A stretch of DNA of 64,000 nt from Filosporella fistucella (Eukaryota; Ascomycota; Leotiomycetes; Helotiales): the NCBI GenBank assembly GCA_030077755.1, contig JAQJZZ010000017.1, positions 1,612,001 to 1,676,000 on the forward strand, given 5' to 3'. Positions 56,427 through 64,000 of this stretch are shown here, one piece after another. A program made the position numbers and the translations under genes. How positions within the stretch are numbered: position 1 is the first letter of the stretch; every line of letters starts with the position of its first letter. Below the pieces are notes generated by a model. That model saw nothing but the letters and a program-made list of their open reading frames with translations. It was not told where the DNA came from and did no database searches.

Positions 56427-58902
56427 ATGGTCAAGTCACACTCTGAAGAATGTGACTTACCCTTGCAAAAAGTGCCACCGTTTTTGCTCCCTCTCTCATT
56501 TGCGAACTCTACCATCTCAACCGCAACTTGTGCCTCCGATGTGTTGAAAATGGACGAGGAAAAGTTGGAGGCAATTTGTTGCCATAATTCGTTCTATATA
56601 TCTTTACAAGATCAGAAGAATGCTGCGACTGGATTGGAAACCCCTCTCCGATCTCCGTGCAAGGACCTTTCGAGGGAATTGACAACACACGTCAATTTTG
56701 CTGTGCACTATGACCGGCACTGGGCGGCCGTTCAACTGACCATCTCGCCATTTGGGCTTCGAATCTTTCCAGGACAGAAGTTCTTTCGGTCTTCCTTTCG
56801 CTATACGTGGTGTTGTGGAGCGGCGCGGAAGGCGGACAGCTCTTCTGAAGTTTTCGGTGCTGTGCAACGAGTATATGATTATTACTATCGACCGAGTTCA
56901 TGGAACTTCTCAAGCAAATACTGGTATGTCGTAAGAATCTATCATCTTCGTCTTTTGCTCACAGGATCCAGCCGCAGCCGCGATCTTGCCAATCCTGAAC
57001 CTTGCTCAAACGAAACCACATGCGCGAGGACGATTGAATCAGTCCTCGTTGGCTACATACAGCTTGAAAACGACCCAGATGGCGACAAATTTCCATTAGC
57101 AGATCCCGATGTGGATGACGTGAGTGATGGTCATACAAATCGAATCAAACGTAGAAGATTAGAGGAATTCCAGGAGATCAATCACGCTCGCAACCACGAT
57201 CAAAATGACGAGCTCGACGAGAATAGAGATGACAGCAGCGATGACGACACCACAATGGACACATGCCCGAGCACTTGTTCAAGTGTGGATATTGAGAACG
57301 TGACGGCGATAACTATTGAAACCATCTCGAGTAAGATTCGGAAAGCGCTGGATACGATGTTTCCTGGCGAGAAGAAGAAGAAGGGAAAGGCCAACCAGCT
57401 TCAAGTTCGAGCAAAATATGTCGATGTGGTTGGCAGCGGTGGACAGCTTTGTGCTGCTGATGTTATTCCTTCAGATTTCGAAGCCCGCTTTGCGCGAGGT
57501 GAATTCGGGACAAAGGACCGGTATTTATGCCTAGAGAACCTCCTTTGGCAGCAATCGTCGAGACTGCTTCGAGGTGCTCAGGAGATTGCCTGGAAGGGTT
57601 CCTTCACTGCTGCATGTATTCGCAAAATTCGCCAAGGCACGCCGAGTCTCTCTAAAGAAACTGGAGCAAGCCAGTCCACAGTAACTCGGTGGACTATTGC
57701 AGCCTGGATGATCAACTCGATTGTTGATGGCCTTTGGTCGACGTGGGGCCCCAATGCCGCTCTAGTCTACGAAGCCCTAGCATGTAAGTCTCGTCCCCTT
57801 TTGCTTGATACGACCATTGACGCATTGCCAGCAAAAAATTACGCCCTAAGTCGTGTCGTCAGATTTTCCGAGAACAGACTGCGTGAGATAATACGAGGCG
57901 TTGTCAACGATCTCAGGGACTCGGTGCCTCGTGTATCGGGTGCCGTATACGTGTTCCATCCAGCAGCATGTCTAAGCAGCGCGTTAGACATTAGGTACGT
58001 GAGGATCCTGTGGCTTTAGTATCGTGAGCTACTACTAATCAATAAGTTGAGCACAGCTACGAAGAGGTATGTCGCGACCTGGGCTTAGGAAGCTCATTTT
58101 CTAAGCTAGATCCCCCACAAAACCTGCAGAGCCATGCACAACTTTCGTTGCTCTCAGATCAGTGGGAAAGATACCGGACGACCTTGCCGGTCGAACCTGT
58201 CACAAGCACTCAGGGGGGCGATGGACGCGGTGCATCAATTTCGTTCCAGTTTGATGCCCTTACAGCTGTGGCACAATCCATATTAGCTACTGACCATCTT
58301 ACCAATTCAATGGAACAATCTGGTCCAGTGAGAATGCCTGCTGCTCTAGTTGAAATCTCTGTCGTAGGGGATGCAGATGCTGAGCAATCAGTCTGCAGAG
58401 ACTTGCGTCAACATTGTTAGTTGATATGCCGCGTTTCCAAGTGTCTAGCTGATAGATTTCCACAGTTTCACCGGCGGATGAATTCAATTCCCAGCATACT
58501 AACTTTTCTACGGTATCTATTCAGGATCAACAGACACAGCTAAGCGGAAGCTCGTCGACTCTAAAGGGATTGGCGAGTTACAGTGACACGGCCACGGATT
58601 TGAATCAGTATGCTTGGGGAGACAATAGTCTCCAAGGTGTTGCTAAAGGGCCGGACACAACAATGATTGTGGAGCGCGGAGCTCTCCATTTGTGGGAGGC
58701 TTATGATTTGTTGAACCGCCCCCAATCGTACGAACCTGTTCAGTTTGAGAACCCCCTTCACCTGTGGGAAGCTGGTGATTTGGCGAACCACCCCCATTTG
58801 TATGAACCCCTTGACCTACGCTGGCTTGATAGTTTGGATGACGGGCAAGACCCAGGGGAAGGTGGACTAGAGTCTGCGGAAATCCCCAGCTCCAGCGAAT
58901 AA
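56427..58902 (+). CDS. unidentified 787-aa nuclear-type protein
   Basis: Three exons (56427-57994, 58057-58415, 58466-58902) joined by GTACGT..CTACTAATC..CACAG and GTTAGT..CTGAT..CACAG introns give one frame. The start may instead be the Met at 56553 (MDEEKLEAICC). The N-terminal third includes VNFAVHYDRHWAAVQL, loosely like the His-Trp segment of Ulp1-type cysteine proteases, but no catalytic Cys block could be assigned. Around residues 240-300 come a basic NLS-like KRRRLEEF and an acidic run. A central conserved-looking region (TKDRYLCLENLLWQQSSRLL, KIRQGTPSLSKETGASQSTV, RWTIAAWMINSI) could form a helix-turn-helix. The C-terminus carries two tandem units of about 30 residues with LHLWEA.DL.N.P..YEP. 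The family is not recognised. It converges on the gene at 58965-59558 with 62 bp between stop codons. Confidence 0.6.
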
Positions 58903-58964
58903 TACATTCTTTTGAAAACGCTATTTCCAAACAAGCCTGATGTGCAATTCTGCTAATAGACAGC

Positions 58965-59558
58965 TCATTCTTTGTTCCTTCCTATGGACAGCACAACGCA
59001 TACAGCCTTGCTCTCTGGCTGCATATCCATAGAACACTGTCCACTAAGAATAAACTCTGATCCTACTTTGAATTCGAACGTCGTCCGCCGCGCCGTCCCT
59101 TGCTCTTCAAGTGTAACCATCGCAGGGCCAATTATAACAATAGGTATTAGAATGATGCAGTCATCCTTGCCCACCAGTCCTTCTAAATCAGACAAACCGC
59201 TCTGAAACACCAGTAGGCGCACTCCAAAAGTGATATAGTATTTCTTTTCTTCGGAAGGGATGATCGCTTGGAGAATATCGAAAATCTGCGTTGTATCAAC
59301 TAGTCAGATTGTGTCTTTATCGATCGGGTTTATTAATACCTTCTTCGATCGGCTAAGCTCCTTCTTGAATTCCTCTCTGACTTCGACTAGTACCTGCGAC
59401 TCATCTTGCACACATTGCACCTTTGAATAACCTGTCACCATTACAATATCCTCGACGCGAAAATAGCGGGGGAGATCTCGGACAAGTCGCTGAACTTTGT
59501 CGCCTGCTTTGGCAGCCTGCACAAGGTCCGGGAAGTCGGTACCGCTGCTTGAAGCCAT
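58965..59558 (-). CDS. unidentified 179-aa protein
   Basis: Two exons (59340-59558 and 58965-59285) join in phase 0 across a 54-nt intron with GTATTA, a CTGAC branch site and GCAG. Reading through instead meets a TGA. The product starts MASSSGTDFPDLVQAAKAGD, with a predicted helical first half (DKVQRLVRDLPRYF, VREEFKKELSRSKK). Exon 2 begins IFDILQAIIPSEEKKYYITFG and is beta-rich (LIPIVIIGPAMVTLEE, TTFEFKVGSEFILSGQ). No family is recognised and no signal peptide is present. It is convergent with the 787-aa gene. The short size and good splice signals suggest a real gene. Confidence 0.55.
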
Positions 59559-60637
59559 AGCAGGTCCAGTATTTTCGATGGGTGGAAAGACTCGTCGGGT
59601 CTGAGGGGTTTGTTGGAGGGGTGATCGAGGACGTACGTGGCGCTATCGAGCGTTTCGCTAACCTTAATCAGTCATGCGCGTTGGCAATATAAAGGACAGG
59701 GGCAGTTTTGAGACTCGTAAATCGGTCGAGAAAGGTGGTTCAAAAATTGTTGCCAGCAAAATGCGCCCATCCAGCATTTTCGCAATATCCTCACACATGC
59801 ATGCCAGGCAAGTGGACATCAATTATAGAGTCAATAGAGGCTCCTGGTGGGGTGTTTTGGCGTTCTACTGCTACAAAATTCGATGGTTTCGCATTTTGGC
59901 GTGTGGGTTAAATCTGGCCCTGGTTGGAGTAGCTGGCATTGCCTCACTGCTGAGCACCATGCTACTTATACTCTTCTCACGTTCAGTGTCGACGAAGACA
60001 GCTTGTGCTGGTAGGTTCGAATCCTGCGGCTGCCAACTCATCATGCTCAAGATAACGCCGTGGCTGGTAGGATGATGGATTTGCGAGTAGTGACTGCAAC
60101 CTCGAATGGTACCGCAACTGGATCTCTGATTATCCCTCAGGCTCGACAGTTCACGCGCGGCTCTGGTCTGGTCATGGTGGCAGATGGGATTCTGCTAGGA
60201 AGCGAATAAGGGCGGTGGTCTGCGTTAGGAGGAAGGTGTGTTCTTACAAGACCGCCCAGATCTCCGATACGTAATATCATACGCAGTACAGCAAAACCAA
60301 TAATCTGTAGATCTGGGAGAGCATCGCCAGCTCCTGCAACAGAGTCTGATCCGGCCGTTTTCAACCTCAATGAAGCAGAATCAGCACTTCACAGAACACC
60401 CAGCAAGCACACAATACACACGGGGGTGGAAGAGTTGATTTGAAGAGAGAGAACTCGGGAAGGTTCTTCCCTGTTGAGGGCCAGGGCGCGTGGAAACATG
60501 GTTGCTACGGCCGGCGGAGTTGCAACATGACATTACTATGGCCATAGCTAATCCAAATATTTAGAGATCGCAGATAGAGGAGGACAGTTGGTCGCCGAGT
60601 CAAAGGCTTATGCCAAAGCTATAGGATGTGATTGTGA
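59559..60637. other. 1.1-kb stretch without a supported gene
   Basis: Frames at 59674-60075 (+) and 60137-60370 (-) have no recognisable domain. A tRNA-like T-arm (GGTTCGAATCC) occurs at about 60012-60023 but has no matching 5' half. The left part is the promoter side of the gene at 59558. Confidence 0.4.
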
Positions 60638-61745
60638 GTGGTGCCATTGTGGGAACCCACAGGACGAAGTATGAAGATCTCCTTTGGCGGGAGATTATCC
60701 CAGAAACCAAGGACATCGTGGCCGGGAGAGGGGGTTTGCTCACGTCTTTGCAGCCCATGGCCATCATCTTTTGTAGAGCCGTCAGCCTCATGCCGTCCCA
60801 GACGCTTGGAATTTCCCACATCCATCGACCGGGATGTTCACGCTGTCTATTGTGGTATGCCATCACGCGAGAACTTGATTCGGGAAGTCGGACGACAAGC
60901 TCGGGACGAGCATGCCCCCAAGCACTTGAACAAAGCTCAACTCGCCCAGGTCAACAAAGATCCCCGGGTTGTTGAAGCTAGGGAGGTTCGAGACATGGCG
61001 AAGGATAAGATCTATGCCTTGGGGTTCAAGACCATTCACGATGCGAAAGAGAAAACCGACTGGCACCTTCTCTATATCAAGGCCAGTGCCCAATTCAATG
61101 CTACGAAGTAGAAAGTCTCGACTTCGAGAGAAACTTCTCAACGAGAGCATCAATAAATTCTACGAATCGGTGGACACAAACGAGATCAATAACCAGCTGT
61201 ACGGTATTATGCCTGATGAAGTGCTTACCCCATCGACTATTTATTACGAGCTTCAAGACAGAGCGTTGGCTGCCGAATTACTTTTTCAGCCACTAGATAA
61301 TCTGAATGCCGCCCAAGTCCTTGACAAGAAAATTGAGCTCATCAAGCGTCTGATCAGGCTTTGCACGCAGCGAACCAACCCCCGGTGGTGCAACTCGCCA
61401 CGAGAGATCAGCACGATACGGTCAAACAGTACCAAACAATCACAACAGGGAATGGTTATGAACAGTGGGCAACTTCTAGACGCCCAGGTAGCGGTGCCAC
61501 ATGGAGGGGGAGGAGGATGCACTATTTTGTGGCTTTTGTGGGCTCCCCAAGCAGAAGTCGGGCCATTACTGCGATTTCAGATATGGGATCGCAAGGATAG
61601 CCTCCAAAAGCATGTCCGCCGCAGACACCTACGCGATCGAGATGAAGGGCCTATACCTTGTCCTTCGAAAAGTTGTCCTGCGTTTCTAGGGAGTGGGATG
61701 CAAGCGCAAAACCATATTGCACGCATACATAAGCAATATTATTAG
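60638..61745 (+). pseudogene. second DUF3435/C2H2-type recombinase gene, decayed
   Basis: Only the C-terminal half is readable, in shifting frames. It shows IDRDVHAVYCGMPSRENLIREVGR (the post-catalytic QAVYxGT..R region of captain-type recombinases), LNKAQLAQVNKDPRVVEAREV, KIYALGFKTIHDAK, KFYESVDTNEINNQLYG, IMPDEVLTPSTIYYELQDRA and ALAAELLFQPLDNL. A C-terminal C2H2 finger pair follows (CGFCGLPK then, in another frame, DSLQKHVRRRHLRDRD and CPSKSCPAFL..QNHIARIHK). Frame changes occur near 61085-61110 and 61530-61590, and the catalytic N-terminal core is missing. The order of blocks matches the tails of DUF3435/FluG proteins but differs from the intact gene at 48.9 kb, so it represents another subfamily. 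Confidence 0.65.
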
Positions 61746-62347
61746 CATAAGCAAGGCGACCTACCAGACCAAAGCCCCATACCAGAATGCATCCTTTAAT
61801 CTCTGCCAATCAGCCCGATAAGGAAATTCAATTTAGTATCGAGGCTTGGCTCCCAAACCTGATAGGAGTGGCTACTGCATTCCAGTATCGTTTGACTTCT
61901 AGATACTTGTGTCCACGCAATTATTGCCACATTAAAGGGCCGCCTGTCTATCCTTCGAGACACCATCTTAAAGTGTTTTGGTTAGGTACCAGATCATGCC
62001 TCTCTTCGCAGCTTCCCTCCCAAACTCCTCACAATTGTTACATAGCAGCTGCAGGAAGTAGGCAGCCAGGAGTGTGTTCCATGCGATATACTAAGGCATA
62101 GCCAATCTTTTGGCCTTGGTAAATACTCCCCCTTCCCGAAAAAAAGTAATGTTTCGGAGTAATGCCGTTATTGGATAATCATATAAAAAAGGTTACGTTG
62201 CACAAGAATAGCGGTGAGACCTTTCTATCATTTGGTACGTAGATAATAGTATCCAGCGAGAACCCGAAGTCCTGGCTATGAACGCAATTCTACTACGAAA
62301 GTTCCTCTTTGCTCTATACCTATTAAGCACTTGCAAAAGGCAGCAAT
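61746..62347. other. intergenic between two pseudogenes
   Basis: Nothing recognised; the frame at 61787-62101 has no domain. Contains the upstream flank of the dynamin relic. Confidence 0.4.
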
Positions 62348-64000
62348 ATGGGCGACCTCTCCCAGCGAGCACCCGAGAGTATGGGCAGGTTTTCCGGGAA
62401 TCTCGCCGATCCAGTCATGCTAGACAAAATTGATAAACTCTTCGCGTGTAATATTGGGGACTACATCGATTTGCCCCAGATTATCGTCGTTAGAGACCAA
62501 TCTAGTAGGAAAAGTTCCGTCTTAAAAGGTCTCACCAACTTGCCGTTTCCACGAGATAGTGGGTTATGCACAAGGTTTGCTACACAAATCACCTTTCGAC
62601 GCTCAGCAACTATAAGAACCGCTATATCAATAGTACCTGCGAGAGGATCTAGTGCGGAACACATTAAGCGTGTACGGGCATGGGCAAAAGATATTGAGAC
62701 CCTAAATTCTCGTGCCTTTGCAGGTATTATGCACGAGGTAATTAAATTCTATCCTAATTTTTTTCTCCTAGGTAGTGCTAATACCATATAGGTGCATACG
62801 GTTATGGGTATATCCAATGAGACTCTAAATCCGAAAACCTTCTCAGACGATGTCTTATGTCTCGAGGTCTGCGGACTAGACGAGGAACACCTCAGCATCA
62901 TCAATGTCCCAGGAATATTTAAGAGGACGACGCAGGGAGTAACGAGCAAAACAGATATGGAGATAGTTAAATCCATGATTCAAGGTTACATGGAAAATCC
63001 GAGATCTATTATTCTTACTATCGTTCTAGCAAATGTTAATATCGCAACACAAGAAATCTTGGAGATGGCAGAAGAGGTAAATCCAGAGGGATAGAGAACG
63101 CTCGGGGTCTTAACCAAGCCGAATCTTGTGGATAAGGGCGCGGAAAAGGCCGTGCTAGATCTCATTAAAGGTCGGAGACATAAGTTAGCGCTAGGGTGGC
63201 ACTATATGCGGAACCTTGGACATTAAGAATCACTAGACCCAAAGAGCGACCGACACGCACTCGAGAAGGACTTTTTTTCACGTTATTCGCCTTATAACAC
63301 ATTAGACAAAGATAGAGTTGGAATTCTAGCGCTAAAAATCCGTCTCTAAGAGATCCTTACTACCCACACCCGCCGCGAGTTTCCTAAAGTAAGAAATATC
63401 CCGATTTTTCGAACAGGCTAACTCCTTCCAGGTCAAATTAGAGCTCAATAAAAAGTTGAAAATTTGCAGATCGTTGCTTGATAATCTGGGGGAGAGTAGA
63501 GAGACGTCGGCCGACCAATTAAAGTATTTGGTGGGCATTGTAACTCGTTTCCAGGAAATCGCATCCTTGGCATTGGCTACCAAATACTAGGGAGACAACA
63601 TCTTCGAACAACATCCTAGTCTAAAATTAGCAACGCTAATGGTCAACCGTGGTAAGGATTTCGCAAAGATAATAGAAATGTTAGGGCATACCTACGAATT
63701 CGAGGTTAAGGGGACAACAGGCACACCTAAACAAGCCAGAAGCGCTTAAGTCAGCCCGAAACTAGAAGAGAATAAGCCTAAGAAGAACGCAGAGCACCAA
63801 TTCTTCGCGATAAGATCTGTGGAGGACCACGACGACATTGGAGATATTCTCCATACCAATTAGCAACTATTAGTACCCAAACGCCAAGGTATCCTCAGAT
63901 GGCTAACCACGGTCTATCGTGATTCACGTGGATTCGAGCTTAGGACCTTTAATCCATCACTCCTGGCTATCACAATGAGGGAGCAGTCAAAAAATTGGGA
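62348..64000 (+). pseudogene. dynamin-family GTPase, RIP-mutated (runs off window)
   Basis: In one main frame the sequence reads as a fungal dynamin-like GTPase. It shows a P-loop region PQIIVVRDQSSRKSSVLKGL (about 62476-62535, ancestral GDQSSGKSS), LPFPRDSGLCTRFATQITF, a switch region with NVPGIFKRTTQG (about 62905-62940, ancestral DVPG), TLGVLTKPNLVDKG (ancestral TKPD), KGRRHKLALGWH, and stalk/middle-domain sequence (GILRWLTTVYRDSRGFEL) up to the window end. In-frame stops replace Gln codons (CAG/CAA to TAG/TAA) at about 63094, 63226, 63347 and 63861, and both P-loop Gly have become Arg through TG-to-TA changes. These are CpA-to-TpA changes on either strand, the classic RIP pattern. Dead gene; its C-terminus lies beyond 64000. 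Confidence 0.88.

Noticed and set aside
56920..56965. Apparent 41-nt intron (GTATGT..CACAG) inside the 787-aa gene
   Set aside because: Removing it puts the following sequence out of frame with an early stop, whereas reading through stays open for hundreds of codons.
59286..59339. In-frame TGA in the 179-aa gene, first taken as a nonsense mutation
   Set aside because: It lies inside a well-formed intron with donor, CTGAC branch site and CAG acceptor, and splicing keeps the frame.
60005..60041. tRNA-like 3' half (T-arm GGTTCGAATCC followed by a possible acceptor strand GGCTGCC and A)
   Set aside because: No matching 5' acceptor strand, D-arm or anticodon arm upstream within 100 bases; at most a tRNA fragment.

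Overview
The window comes from a filamentous ascomycete (Pezizomycotina), most likely a Leotiomycete. The evidence is short introns (about 50-100 nt) with GT..CTAAC/CTGAC..AG signals, Zn2Cys6 regulators, a WSC-domain surface protein, fungal NLR relics, PAC1/LIS1, and a two-compartment base composition. Ordinary gene sequence near 45-50% GC is interrupted by very AT-rich islands at about 26.9-39.6 kb and 46.5-48.36 kb. These islands are fossil retrotransposons saturated with C-to-T / G-to-A changes, as expected of repeat-induced point mutation (RIP). The class-level call is inference.

1-16 kb: an intact AMID-like FAD/NAD oxidoreductase, a four-exon secreted WSC protein, an intact five-exon Zn2Cys6 regulator, an MFS transporter broken by several single-base indels, and a decayed hydrolase-NACHT-WD40 NLR.

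16-24 kb: a small metabolic island. It holds a membrane protein, an FAD amine-oxidase-like enzyme divergent from a membrane-anchored SAM methyltransferase (sharing a 960-bp, TAGGTA-rich spacer), a 5'-truncated monoamine oxidase and a truncated Zn2Cys6 regulator. The regulator ends at a displaced fragment of a gene found again at 54 kb.

24-48 kb: PAC1 (nuclear migration, dynein) sits at the edge of the large AT island. The island contains an 8-bp minisatellite, a small element with 558-bp terminal repeats, and a complete RIP-degraded Ty3/gypsy element (191-bp LTRs, TATAT flanks, recognisable RT, RNase H and integrase). After it come a small Cys-rich protein, a degenerate-loop protein kinase, a SANT-domain pseudogene and a second, truncated copy of the gypsy element.

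48.36-64 kb: composition switches abruptly. About 550 bp after the switch starts an apparently intact five-exon DUF3435/FluG-type tyrosine recombinase with C-terminal zinc fingers, the family to which Starship 'captains' belong. It is transcribed away from the boundary, which carries a TTAC(N7)A motif. Beyond it lies accessory content: unidentified multi-exon genes, a decayed second DUF3435/C2H2 gene and a RIP-scarred dynamin pseudogene running off the window. The most interesting reading is that the left edge of a Starship-like giant mobile element lies at about 48.36 kb. This is a hypothesis; the right edge is not in the window.

Exon boundaries were inferred by hand from splice signals and reading-frame continuity. 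No database search was possible.
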